Positions 18,029 to 26,556 of a DNA stretch of 39,114 nt are shown here, piece after piece; the stretch's first letter is position 1, and each line of letters starts with the position of its first letter. The stretch spans positions 1 to 39,114 of IMG/VR virus record IMGVR_UViG_3300043775_002032; one strand, given 5' to 3'. The position numbers were made by a program, and so were the translations under genes. This stretch comes from a virus. The notes beneath the pieces were generated by a model, which saw only the letters and a program-made list of their open reading frames with translations, had not been told where the DNA came from and ran no database searches.

Positions 18029-20407
18029 ATGGCCACCAGAATGCAACAACGCAAAGGAACAGCAGCGCAATGGACAGCAGCAGATCCAATATTAAATGCT
18101 GGAGAAATTGGGTGGGAATCAGATACAAATAAATTTAAAATCGGTGATGGAACAAACCATTGGGACGATTTAACATACTTTTTAGACGCAACAGATACAG
18201 GATTTAACTCTGCAGATTATATTGCAGTAACACAAAAAGGTGTAGCCAATGGCGTTGCTGCACTTGATGCAAATGTCAATCTCTTAACAACAACTGGTGT
18301 TGTTTTTGAAGGCGCTACTGCCGACGCTCATGAAACCACACTTGTGGTAACAGATCCAACAGAAGATCGTACTATTACTCTTCCAAACGCAAATGGTACA
18401 GTTGTTTTGGCTGACGGTAGCGGAAATGTTACTGTATCAGGAAACCTAACTGTAAGTGGTACAACTACTACTATTAATAGCACAACAATTAATGCTACAA
18501 CAGGAATTGTTTTTGAAGGTCCTACAGCAAATGATTTTGAGACTACTTTAGCAATAGACGATCCAACAGAAGATCGTACAATTACCCTTCCAAACGCTAG
18601 TGGATATGTTGTTCTTCGTGATACAAATGAAACCCTTACAAACAAAACATTTACAAGCCCAACAATTTCAGGACTTACACTTTCAGATAGTTCAATTATT
18701 TTTGAAGGATCTACTGCAAATGATTTCGAAACCACTTTACAAGTAACAGACCCAACCGCTGATCGTGTAATCACTATTCCAAATGTTAATGGCACAATAA
18801 TTACAACTGGAAACCTTTCAGACATTACAGATATTGGTGTATTTAGTTCAACAATTAAAATGGAAGGTGCCACAGCGGATGATTATGAACTTACTCTTTC
18901 AGCAGGCAATCCAACAGAAGATCGTGAAATTACTTTCCCAAATGCTAGCGGTACAGTAATTACAACTGGAAATCTTTCAGATATTACCGCTACTGGAATA
19001 TTCTCTGGTCAAATTATACTTGAGGGTACAACACCAAATGAATTTGAAACTACTGTTCAAGCACAAGACCCAACTGCAGATCGTACCATTACTCTTCCAG
19101 ACGTTAGCGGTACAGTAATTACTACTGGAAACCTTTCAGATATTACTGCTGTTGGAGTACTTACTACATCAGTTGTTTTTGAGGGCAGTACTGCAGATGA
19201 TTATGAACTTACTCTTGGTGCAGGAAATCCAACCTCTGATATAACTATCTCATTTCCTGATGCAGCAGGAACACTTGTTGTCGATACTGCTACACAAACC
19301 CTTACTAACAAAACACTAACAAGTCCACTAGTAAGCAATCTACAAATTACCGATGGAAGCATTGTTCTTGAAGGTTCTACACCAAATGATTTTGAAACCA
19401 CATTAACTGTTACCGATCCAACTGCTGACAGAACCATTACAATTCCAGATGCTTCAGGAACAATTGCTTTTACAACTGATATTACAGTTAGCGCAACATC
19501 AACAAATACATTTTCTAACAAATCTATTTCTTTAGCAACAAATACTGTAAGCGGAACAACAGCCGAATTTAATACTGCCCTTTCAGATTCTAACTTTGTT
19601 ACCATTGGAGACACTGGAACAGTTACAAGCACAATGATTGCTGATGGAACTATTGTTGATGGAGATATTAATGCCTCTGCAGCAATTGCTCAGTCTAAAA
19701 TTTCTGGATTAACTACAGATCTTGCTGCCAAAGCACCTCTAGCAGATCCAACATTTACAGGAACAGTATCTGCAGCAAATTTAACACTTAGTGGAGATTT
19801 GACTGTAAGTGGAACTACAACAAACATTAACACAACTAATTTAGTTGTTGAAGACAAGAATATAGTCCTTGGAGATGTAACATCACCAACTGACACAACA
19901 GCAGATGGCGGTGGTATTACACTTAAAGGCGCAACTGATAAAACCTTTAACTGGGTTGACGCTACAGACGCTTGGACATCTTCCGAGCATATTAATTTGG
20001 CATCTGGAAAATCACTTTATCTAAACGGTACATTGTTAAAAGATGTAGCAGAAACCTTAACAAACAAAACTTTAACAGCACCTAAAATTAATTTAGGACT
20101 TAATGCTCAAACTGGAACAACATACACACTTGTTTTAGGTGATGCTGGAAAAGTTGTAACAGCCTCTAATGCTTCAGCAATTACAGTTACTGTTCCACCA
20201 TCAGGTGATGTTGCTTACGCAACTGGATCACAGATAACTGTTCTTCAAAAAGGTGCAGGCCAAGTTACTTTTGCACAAGGCTCTGGAGTTACTATTAGAA
20301 GCACTGGCGCAACCGCTACTGCTCCAAAACTTCGTGCTCAGTATTCTTCAGCAACATGCGTATATGAAGGTTCAGATGTTTGGTACGTTGTAGGAGATAT
20401 TAGTTAG
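18029..20407 (+). CDS. Long tail fibre with Mtd-N-like head and seven repeats, 792 aa
   Basis: The N-terminal 55 residues (MQQRKGTAAQWTAADPILNAGEIGW...FKIGDG...W) match the major-tropism-determinant N-terminal module, which attaches fibres to the tail. Seven imperfect units of about 50 residues follow, each of the form FEGSTADDYETTL...DPTADRTITLPNASGTV. After them come a QSKISGLTTDLAAK segment and a TLTNKTLTAP linker. The terminal domain is shared with the protein at 10996. It is probably a major receptor-binding fibre. No variable C-type lectin domain is seen. Confidence 0.8.
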   Translation: MATRMQQRKGTAAQWTAADPILNAGEIGWESDTNKFKIGDGTNHWDDLTYFLDATDTGFNSADYIAVTQKGVANGVAALDANVNLLTTTGVVFEGATADAHETTLVVTDPTEDRTITLPNANGTVVLADGSGNVTVSGNLTVSGTTTTINSTTINATTGIVFEGPTANDFETTLAIDDPTEDRTITLPNASGYVVLRDTNETLTNKTFTSPTISGLTLSDSSIIFEGSTANDFETTLQVTDPTADRVITIPNVNGTIITTGNLSDITDIGVFSSTIKMEGATADDYELTLSAGNPTEDREITFPNASGTVITTGNLSDITATGIFSGQIILEGTTPNEFETTVQAQDPTADRTITLPDVSGTVITTGNLSDITAVGVLTTSVVFEGSTADDYELTLGAGNPTSDITISFPDAAGTLVVDTATQTLTNKTLTSPLVSNLQITDGSIVLEGSTPNDFETTLTVTDPTADRTITIPDASGTIAFTTDITVSATSTNTFSNKSISLATNTVSGTTAEFNTALSDSNFVTIGDTGTVTSTMIADGTIVDGDINASAAIAQSKISGLTTDLAAKAPLADPTFTGTVSAANLTLSGDLTVSGTTTNINTTNLVVEDKNIVLGDVTSPTDTTADGGGITLKGATDKTFNWVDATDAWTSSEHINLASGKSLYLNGTLLKDVAETLTNKTLTAPKINLGLNAQTGTTYTLVLGDAGKVVTASNASAITVTVPPSGDVAYATGSQITVLQKGAGQVTFAQGSGVTIRSTGATATAPKLRAQYSSATCVYEGSDVWYVVGDIS

Positions 20408-20436
20408 TTTAATTAAAGAACGGAAAGGGTAGGTTA

Positions 20437-21246
20437 ATGGCAACAGATATTCTGGGTACCATTAGTTCCTCTGCGAAGGGTGCTCCTGGCATCCCAACAA
20501 TTGGAACAGCAACTGATGTGGGAACATCTCGTGCATTTAACAATGGTGCTGCCACCGTAACCTTTACCGAAGGAGCAGGAGCACCTGCAACATCTTTTAC
20601 AGTTACATCATCACCAGGAGATTACACAGCAACTGGAGCATCATCTCCAATAACTGTTGAAGGATTACAATCTGATACAGCATATACATTTACCGTTAAA
20701 GGAAATAACTTATCAGGTTCATCACTTGATTCACCTGCTTCTAACTCTATTACAGCAACTACAGTACCAGCAACACCTTCTGCACCAACTGTAACAACTT
20801 CAGCGTTAAGTGATGCTGTTTCTTGGACAGCCCCTGCAACTGGTGGCAAAGCAATTACTGGATATACTTGGGCATCTTCTGATGGAAAAGGCGCTACAGT
20901 AGGTTCAGGAACAACAAGTGTTAATGTTACTCAAGAAGCAAATACTTCACAAACTTATACAGTTTATGCAACTAACGATAATGGTAACTCAGGAACCTCA
21001 AATGCATCAAGCAGTGTAACTACCCCTCCATTCTTTCCACCATTCTTTCCACCATTCTTTCCATTTTTCCCACCATTCTTCCCATTCTTCCCGCCATTTT
21101 TCCCATTTTTCCCACCATTCTTCCCGTTCTTCCCGTTCTTCCCACCGTTCTTCCCGTTCTTCCCACCGTTCTTCCCGTTCTTCCCACCATTCTTCCCGTT
21201 CTTCCCACCATTCTTCCCAGCCTTTGCTGGATTTAGATATCAATAA
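20437..21246 (+). CDS. Two-FN3 protein with long Phe/Pro tract, 269 aa
   Basis: Two fibronectin type III domains (about 15-107 and 108-195) are followed by about 18 FFP units in PPFFPFFPP order (about 198-260) and a short end FAGFRYQ. The tract is about 65 residues of only Phe and Pro, encoded by near-identical 9- and 12-bp DNA repeats prone to slippage. It resembles the C-terminal tract of the protein at 11724. A surface-adhesion role is likely for the FN3 part. The tract ends just before the terminator and the hydroxylase array, so the prolines are possible substrates (inference). Confidence 0.75.
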   Translation: MATDILGTISSSAKGAPGIPTIGTATDVGTSRAFNNGAATVTFTEGAGAPATSFTVTSSPGDYTATGASSPITVEGLQSDTAYTFTVKGNNLSGSSLDSPASNSITATTVPATPSAPTVTTSALSDAVSWTAPATGGKAITGYTWASSDGKGATVGSGTTSVNVTQEANTSQTYTVYATNDNGNSGTSNASSSVTTPPFFPPFFPPFFPFFPPFFPFFPPFFPFFPPFFPFFPFFPPFFPFFPPFFPFFPPFFPFFPPFFPAFAGFRYQ

Positions 21247-21257
21247 TATATAAATAA

Positions 21258-21306
21258 AAATATAGTAAGGAATAATTAAATAAAATAAATATTCCTTACT
21301 ATATTT
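21258..21306 (+). terminator. 17-bp perfect hairpin ending the tail-fibre unit
   Basis: AAATATAGTAAGGAATA (21258-21274) pairs perfectly with the segment 21290-21306 across a 15-nt A/T loop. The stem is AT-rich and symmetrical, so it may work in both directions. It separates the fibre genes from the oxygenase operon. Confidence 0.7.
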
Positions 21307-21321
21307 ACTAACATTGATTTG

Positions 21322-21330
21322 TGATACAAT
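21322..21330 (+). promoter_or_regulatory. Extended -10 promoter TGa-TACAAT for the oxygenase operon
   Basis: TGATACAAT gives an RNA start near 21337 and a leader of about 20 nt before the ATG at 21358. Confidence 0.55.
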
Positions 21331-21357
21331 ATAATAAAAGGGAATAGGAAATTTTAT

Positions 21358-22071
21358 ATGATATATGAAGATGAAAACCAAATACCATGGTTCACTAAAG
21401 ACAGATCAGAAACATCAACAAATAGATATTCAACAAAAACTATAGGAGATAATATTATAGTTGAAAATCCACAACTAGGTATAAATTTATATAAAAATGT
21501 ATTTTCAAAAGAAGATTCTGAAAGATATATAAAAACACTTGAGTCTAATTTAAGTAATGGCGGTAAATATAAATGGTCAGATGCAACAGTTACAAACTCA
21601 GAAAAACCAATTAAAAAAGCAAGAGATTGTGTTGATTTTAAATATAAACAAGAAAATTTAGGTCCAAGAGATCAGCATAATGCCGAACTTATAGATTTAC
21701 ATGAAGAAATATATCAAAAATTAAAATTTTGTGTTGATGATTATGCAAGATATTGGGGAATTAATGTAATTTATTATGAGGCATTTAATTTTGTAAAATA
21801 TGAGGGAGAGGGAAAGCATTTTAATATTCACGCTGACCACGGACCAGCATATAATTGTACAGTTTCTGCCGTAATATATATTAATGATGATTACGAAGGT
21901 GGAGAAATTAGATTCCCTAGATTTAATAATTATACTCACACTCCAAAAGTAGGAGATATTTTACTTTGTCCATCTAATTACATCTATGAGCATGCTTCTT
22001 TGCCAATGAAAAATGGGGTAAAATACTGTGTTGTAGTAATGACAGATATTAATGAATTAGGACACAAATAG
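21358..22071 (+). CDS. 2OG-Fe(II) dioxygenase 1, prolyl-4-hydroxylase type
   Basis: 237 aa. The iron ligands are H158 and D160 (NIHADHG) and H212 (YEHASLP). K222 (GVKYCVV) should bind 2-oxoglutarate. The strand motif YINDDYEGGEIRFP (about 174-187) and PKVGDILLCPS (196-206) are classic for P4H-type enzymes. Such enzymes couple 2-oxoglutarate decarboxylation to hydroxylation of a peptide or free amino acid. It is most similar in layout to oxygenase 2 (22848), sharing RDCVDFK and NCTVS blocks. First gene of the array; its stop overlaps the next start. Confidence 0.85.
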   Translation: MIYEDENQIPWFTKDRSETSTNRYSTKTIGDNIIVENPQLGINLYKNVFSKEDSERYIKTLESNLSNGGKYKWSDATVTNSEKPIKKARDCVDFKYKQENLGPRDQHNAELIDLHEEIYQKLKFCVDDYARYWGINVIYYEAFNFVKYEGEGKHFNIHADHGPAYNCTVSAVIYINDDYEGGEIRFPRFNNYTHTPKVGDILLCPSNYIYEHASLPMKNGVKYCVVVMTDINELGHK

Positions 22072-22838
22072 TGCCTTTAGTTGCTAAATTTAGATCATTT
22101 CGTCCATGGTTAAATAAAGAAAGCATTTCTGTTCCAGTTCCAACACAAGAAGTAATTCCCGAATGGTATAAAGATGCAGATAGATTTGCAAAAATGCCAA
22201 ATGGAGAATATTATAAAGCGCCAAAAGAAGTTTGTCCATTTCCAAAACCAGGAACCAAAGATGATTATGGAAAAATTCCAACATGGAAAGCCTGTCCAGC
22301 AATTTTAGATGCATTTATGACGGGATATACTTTTAAAACTCCATGTGACTTAACATTTTTTAAAAATTCTAAAGGCACAATCGATGTTAAAGTAGATGAT
22401 ATAAAGTTTAAAGATTTTTGTAGTGCAAGGCCAGCAATGCCACAATTTGAACACCCCAAAGGATTTTATAAAGAACATTTTGCTTGGATGCCAGATTGGG
22501 GAGTAGAACTACCAGAAGGCTATAGCGCTTTATTTATGACGCCTATGAATAGATTTGACTTACCCTTTATAAACACTACTGGTATTGTAGATTCAGACAA
22601 AGTTCATCTTTTAGGTAGTTTTCCATTTTTTATTGCAGATGGTTGGGAAGGAACCCTGCCTGCAGGAACTCCTTATCTACAAATTCTTCCATTTAAAAGA
22701 GAAAATTGGCAACATAAAATTGATATTTTAAATCAATCAGAAATGTATGATAAACTGGTAAATAATGCAAGTTTTTATAGACAGCCTGACGGCGGGGTAT
22801 ATAAAAGTAAAGTATGGACAAAAAGAGACTATAAATAG
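22071..22838 (+). CDS. Companion protein, unknown phage family, 255 aa
   Basis: Starts at a GTG overlapping the previous stop (TAGTG). The N terminus PVPTQEVIPEWYKDADRFAK contains the 'P.W.K' motif of a phage family I cannot name. It is followed by CPAILDAFMTGYTF (about 75-88), YSALFMTPMNRFDLPF and a beta-rich end PAGTPYLQILPFKRENW (about 208-224). No 2OG triad is present. The second half resembles the DUF6065-like protein at 23531 in its order of strands, so both may be cupin- or beta-sandwich proteins. Placement between oxygenases suggests a substrate or partner role. Confidence 0.6.
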   Translation: MPLVAKFRSFRPWLNKESISVPVPTQEVIPEWYKDADRFAKMPNGEYYKAPKEVCPFPKPGTKDDYGKIPTWKACPAILDAFMTGYTFKTPCDLTFFKNSKGTIDVKVDDIKFKDFCSARPAMPQFEHPKGFYKEHFAWMPDWGVELPEGYSALFMTPMNRFDLPFINTTGIVDSDKVHLLGSFPFFIADGWEGTLPAGTPYLQILPFKRENWQHKIDILNQSEMYDKLVNNASFYRQPDGGVYKSKVWTKRDYK

Positions 22839-22847
22839 GGGAATAAA

Positions 22848-23531
22848 ATGCAAACATGGACAGAAAAAGAAAGTCTTGGACAAGGAATAACTTGTTATCG
22901 TGGAGTAATAAAAAAAGAATTTGATGTAATTAATAGGCTTGAAAGCACTTTAGGTTCTGTTGCTGGGTATGGAGAATTATCATCAGAGGGAAAAGCATAC
23001 CACTGGATGCCAGCATATGTAGGATATCAACAATTAATGCCTGACTATAGAGATTGTGTAGATTTTAAATTTAAAAAAACTGATATAGAACAAGATAAAA
23101 GTGAAGATTCATTAAAACTGCAGGAACTTTGGCAAGACGTTTACGATGCTCAGGCAGCAGCCGTTGAAGACTATAGACGAGATTACAATATTATGAAATT
23201 AAAATATTGGGAGGCTTTTAATTTTATTAAATATGGTCCAAAACAACACTTTAAAGAGCATCATGATCATGGGTATTCTTATAATTGCACAGTTTCTTTA
23301 GTTGCATATGTTAATGATGACTACGATGGCGGAGAGTTATATTTTAGATTGCAAAATTTAAATATTAAACCAAAGGCTGGAGATCTTTATATATTCCCTT
23401 CTAATTTTATGTATCCACATCAAGCAATGCCCGTTCACTCTGGAACAAAATATTCTATTGTAACAATGTTAGACTACAGCAAAAAATATCATACACCAGA
23501 CATGTATGATCCAAAATGGGATAATGAATAA
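22848..23531 (+). CDS. 2OG-Fe(II) dioxygenase 2, prolyl-4-hydroxylase type
   Basis: 227 aa. Iron ligands H138 and D140 (KEHHDHG) and H191 (YPHQAMPV); K201 (GTKYSIV) for 2-oxoglutarate. VNDDYDGGELYF (155-166) and KPKAGDLYIFPS (174-185) fit the double-stranded beta-helix. It shares RDCVDFK (68-74) and EAFNF (122-126) with oxygenase 1, so these are closest paralogues. A GGGGAA ribosome site precedes the ATG. The stop overlaps the next ATG (TAATG). Confidence 0.85.
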   Translation: MQTWTEKESLGQGITCYRGVIKKEFDVINRLESTLGSVAGYGELSSEGKAYHWMPAYVGYQQLMPDYRDCVDFKFKKTDIEQDKSEDSLKLQELWQDVYDAQAAAVEDYRRDYNIMKLKYWEAFNFIKYGPKQHFKEHHDHGYSYNCTVSLVAYVNDDYDGGELYFRLQNLNIKPKAGDLYIFPSNFMYPHQAMPVHSGTKYSIVTMLDYSKKYHTPDMYDPKWDNE

Positions 23532-24247
23532 TGCTAAAAATTTTAGTAGAAAAGATGCAGGGTAGTGATTTTAATATTAGTCCAATGTCAATAAAAAGGG
23601 ATTGGATGGACCTTACATCTGAAAATCATGCATATAGATGTTTTCCAGTAACACAGGCAAATGTAATTGGGTGGAATCTTACATGCACAGAAAATATTGA
23701 GTTTGAGTGGGATGGAATAAATGATCAGACAGATCAACATGTAAAAATATTTAGCCCCCAAGGTTCTTATGCTGGAAGGGGTCAATCTTCTATAAGTTTA
23801 AACACTGGTTTGGTTTTTAGAACAGACAGTAATACTAGCATCTGGACAATTAATCCAGTAAACTATTTTAGTGAAGACTTTGAAACAATGTCTAATTTAA
23901 TTAGCACATCGTTTTATCCTAATCCACTACCACTAGCCATTAGAGCACGAAAGGCAAATCAAAGAGTAGTTATAAAATCAGGAATACCAATAGCAACCAT
24001 TATTCCTATATCTCTAACAAATTTAAACAACACCACTATAGAACTTGTTGACTATAAAGATGAGGACAGGTCAAAACAAAAAGCAAACATGTCCTACGGT
24101 GAAGCAGCACAAGAAATTAATAAATCTGGACAATGGACAGACTGGTATAGAGATGCTGTTAACGAAAAAGGAGAAAGTGTGGGCTCTCATGAAGTAAAAA
24201 CCTTAAAACTTTCAGTCAAAAATAACATGAATAGTGATACAATATAA
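23531..24247 (+). CDS. DUF6065-like protein, 238 aa
   Basis: The pattern RCFPVTQANVIGWNLTCTENIEFEWDG (about 36-62, quoted in part), FRTDSNTSIWTINPVN and RVVIKSGIPIATIIPI (about 154-169) fits the DUF6065 family as I remember it. That family is found with oxygenases in phages and biosynthetic clusters, and its function is unknown. The fold looks like a beta-sandwich or cupin without the HxD...H triad. It is embedded in the oxygenase operon, coupled upstream by TAATG and 2 nt from the next gene. Confidence 0.6.
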   Translation: MLKILVEKMQGSDFNISPMSIKRDWMDLTSENHAYRCFPVTQANVIGWNLTCTENIEFEWDGINDQTDQHVKIFSPQGSYAGRGQSSISLNTGLVFRTDSNTSIWTINPVNYFSEDFETMSNLISTSFYPNPLPLAIRARKANQRVVIKSGIPIATIIPISLTNLNNTTIELVDYKDEDRSKQKANMSYGEAAQEINKSGQWTDWYRDAVNEKGESVGSHEVKTLKLSVKNNMNSDTI

Positions 24248-24249
24248 AC

Positions 24250-24927
24250 ATGGAAGAATATAAGGTAGTACAAAGAAAACCATCAATGACGCCTTCTGGG
24301 TGGTTTGGAAATAGTAAAAACATGATTGTTGAGTTAGAAAACTTTATGACCCAAGAAGAAATAGATTTTTTAGAAAAGGCTGCCAAGTCTATAACCATAT
24401 GGGATGTAACAGAAACACATGTTAATGAAAATGGCACAGTAGTTTATGATTCTGATTATTGGAAAGATAGAGTAGCAACTTCTCCAACTTTAGATAAAAA
24501 TGATCCTACAATTGCACCAGTTATTGCAGGATTATTTCAAAGGTTAAAGCCAATAGTTGAAGATTTTTATAAAGTTAAAGTTATTCCTACTGGAACGACT
24601 ATTGTTAGGTGGCTTCCAGGCCAATTACAAAATCCTCATGCCGACAAAGAACTACATGAAGGTCCAGATGCTGGATTACCAAATGATTTTCCTAATTATG
24701 ATCTATCTAGTTTATTTTATTTAAACGAAGATTATGAAGGTGGAGAATTATATTTTCCAAATCAAGGAGTTAAATTTAAACCTAAAAAGGGTGCTGCTTA
24801 TTTTTTCCCAGGAGATATGCAATACATTCATGGAGTAACAGAAATAAAAAATGGTATTAGATATACTTGTCCATTTTTTTGGGAAATAGTAGAACATACT
24901 GGAGATCGGAAGCCACAAAATGTCTAA
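24250..24927 (+). CDS. 2OG-Fe(II) dioxygenase 3, prolyl-4-hydroxylase type
   Basis: 225 aa. Iron ligands H130 and D132 (NPHADKE) and H194 (YIHGVTEI); R204 (GIRYTCP) for 2-oxoglutarate, a P4H-like arrangement with Arg instead of Lys. LNEDYEGGELYFP (158-170) and KPKKGAAYFFPG (177-188) are canonical. The N-terminal part (ELENFMTQEEIDFLEKAAKS) is the usual P4H lead-in. It overlaps the next gene by 8 nt. Confidence 0.87.
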   Translation: MEEYKVVQRKPSMTPSGWFGNSKNMIVELENFMTQEEIDFLEKAAKSITIWDVTETHVNENGTVVYDSDYWKDRVATSPTLDKNDPTIAPVIAGLFQRLKPIVEDFYKVKVIPTGTTIVRWLPGQLQNPHADKELHEGPDAGLPNDFPNYDLSSLFYLNEDYEGGELYFPNQGVKFKPKKGAAYFFPGDMQYIHGVTEIKNGIRYTCPFFWEIVEHTGDRKPQNV

Positions 24928-25804
24928 TCTAGATCTTAAGGCAATAGAAATATATCCTAATATTCTTGTTTATAAGAATCTTTTTAAAGATATTGCACAA
25001 TCTTATAAAATTTTAACAGACTCCTTATTAGAAACAGAAGACAGACTTTTTAGCCCTTGGACCAAATGGTCTGTTTTTGGAGATTATTTAAATCCACCAA
25101 TACCTAATTTTGATTTATCAGATAGGTATGGAAATATAAAAAATGTACAAACTAAAACGAAAACACAAGAAAATGAAAAAAATCTTATTATAGAAATGAT
25201 GGAAAACTTTCATTTAGTTACAGAAGACTATATTAAAAGATACAGTATTGATGTAGATTTAAATGCAACGTCTGTTAATGAAGATGGAAATATTGTACCA
25301 ACTTGGCGCTGTACAGGCGGCACAATTGGTAAATATAATGTTAGTACAGATGACTATAAAATTGGAATGAACTATCATTCAGACTATATAAGAGAATCAG
25401 GTTCTGCGCCAGGATATAAATTTGTAATAACGTGTACAATATATTTTAATGATGACTATGAAGGTGGAGAGGTTGATTTTGCAATGGGTGATAAATTTAT
25501 AAAATATAAGCCAGAAGCAGGGGATTTATTAGTTTTTCCATCAGGTCACCCAGACTATCTTACAGAAAATGGAAAACCATACTTGCATGGAGTTATGCCA
25601 TCGTATAACAAAAATAAATTTTTATCAAGACTCTATTGGGAAAAATATCAAAAAGGAACAGATCTTTGGTATGAAAAACAGGCAAGGTTTGGAAAAGATG
25701 TGTGGTATAAGATGCAAAACGATTTACGAAAACAGTTTATGATAGAACACCCTCAAAAGCCCGCATTAGAAAATAATGCAGAGTCAGGAGTAAAAAAATT
25801 ATGA
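24920..25804 (+). CDS. 2OG-Fe(II) dioxygenase 4, prolyl-4-hydroxylase type
   Basis: 294 aa, the longest of the array. Iron ligands H153 and D155 (NYHSDYI) and H223 (YLHGVMP); K233 in YNKNKFLSRLYW is the likely 2-oxoglutarate anchor, with R237 as an alternative. FNDDYEGGEVDF (176-187) and KPEAGDLLVFPSG are conserved. A charged C-terminal extension (about 245-294) is extra. It overlaps the next gene as ATGA. Confidence 0.85.
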   Translation: MSNLDLKAIEIYPNILVYKNLFKDIAQSYKILTDSLLETEDRLFSPWTKWSVFGDYLNPPIPNFDLSDRYGNIKNVQTKTKTQENEKNLIIEMMENFHLVTEDYIKRYSIDVDLNATSVNEDGNIVPTWRCTGGTIGKYNVSTDDYKIGMNYHSDYIRESGSAPGYKFVITCTIYFNDDYEGGEVDFAMGDKFIKYKPEAGDLLVFPSGHPDYLTENGKPYLHGVMPSYNKNKFLSRLYWEKYQKGTDLWYEKQARFGKDVWYKMQNDLRKQFMIEHPQKPALENNAESGVKKL

Positions 25805-26556
25805 ATTTAAAAAATAAAAAAAGAATAACAAAGGATATTTTAATTTATGAAAACTTTATTGATGCAGACACGGCCGCTAAACTTGTAAAGGTTTTAGATA
25901 AACATGCAGAACTTGGATTGATTACATGGATGCCCATATCTTTTTATGAGTCTTACTCGTCAGTATTACCACAAGACAATGACGAGCATGTAGAGAATGA
26001 AGGATTGCCAAACGACATATTTTCACAAATAAAACAAGGCATTATTAATGCTGTTGCAAGTGTTCACGATCTTGATCCAAAAATAATTTCTCAAATTGGG
26101 TACCACACACAAAAGTGGGAACCAGGCGCATATGCAAGAAAACATTCTGACAACACAGACGAGCACGGTCATTCTGGTGCTTTTACAAGAAGTAGATATG
26201 CAGCCTTTTTATATTTGAACGATAACTTTGAAGGGGGCATGTTACAGTTTCCAGATCAAGACATAAGCCTTCAACCTAAAGTTGGAATGCTTGCTGCATT
26301 TGACGGGGGATTTAACAATATGCACGAAGTAACTCTTATTACTAATGGAGTCAGATATACCATTGGTTCATTTTGGGATGATAGAGAAGAGTCTGATTAT
26401 CCTCAAGAACTAAGAGATGCTTGGGCTACAGAAATGAAAGAAACTAGAGCAAAACAAGAAATTGAAAGAGCCGAATGGCAAGAGTTACTTAAACAAGGCT
26501 GGAAATTAGACATAAACGGAAATAAGTATAAGCCAGAAGAGGTTTTAAATGATTGA
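25801..26556 (+). CDS. 2OG-Fe(II) dioxygenase 5, prolyl-4-hydroxylase type
   Basis: 251 aa. Iron ligands H115 and D117 (RKHSDNTDEHG) and H175 (NMHEVTLI); R185 (GVRYTIG). LNDNFEGGMLQFP (139-151) and QPKVGMLAAFDGG carry the fold. The DNTDEHGHSG insertion after the HxD recalls animal P4H-like enzymes. A helical C-terminal tail (about 205-251, rich in Glu/Lys) may mediate contacts. It overlaps the next gene by 8 nt. Confidence 0.87.
   Translation: MNLKNKKRITKDILIYENFIDADTAAKLVKVLDKHAELGLITWMPISFYESYSSVLPQDNDEHVENEGLPNDIFSQIKQGIINAVASVHDLDPKIISQIGYHTQKWEPGAYARKHSDNTDEHGHSGAFTRSRYAAFLYLNDNFEGGMLQFPDQDISLQPKVGMLAAFDGGFNNMHEVTLITNGVRYTIGSFWDDREESDYPQELRDAWATEMKETRAKQEIERAEWQELLKQGWKLDINGNKYKPEEVLND

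Noticed and set aside
15670-19632. Several long Ser/Val/Ala-rich frames opposite the two long fibres
   Set aside because: They are mirror frames of the repeated fibre codons, internally repetitive in step with the sense gene and without start signals.
21024-21222. CRISPR-like regular DNA repeats
   Set aside because: The units are 9-12 bp with no spacers and lie in frame inside a protein gene.
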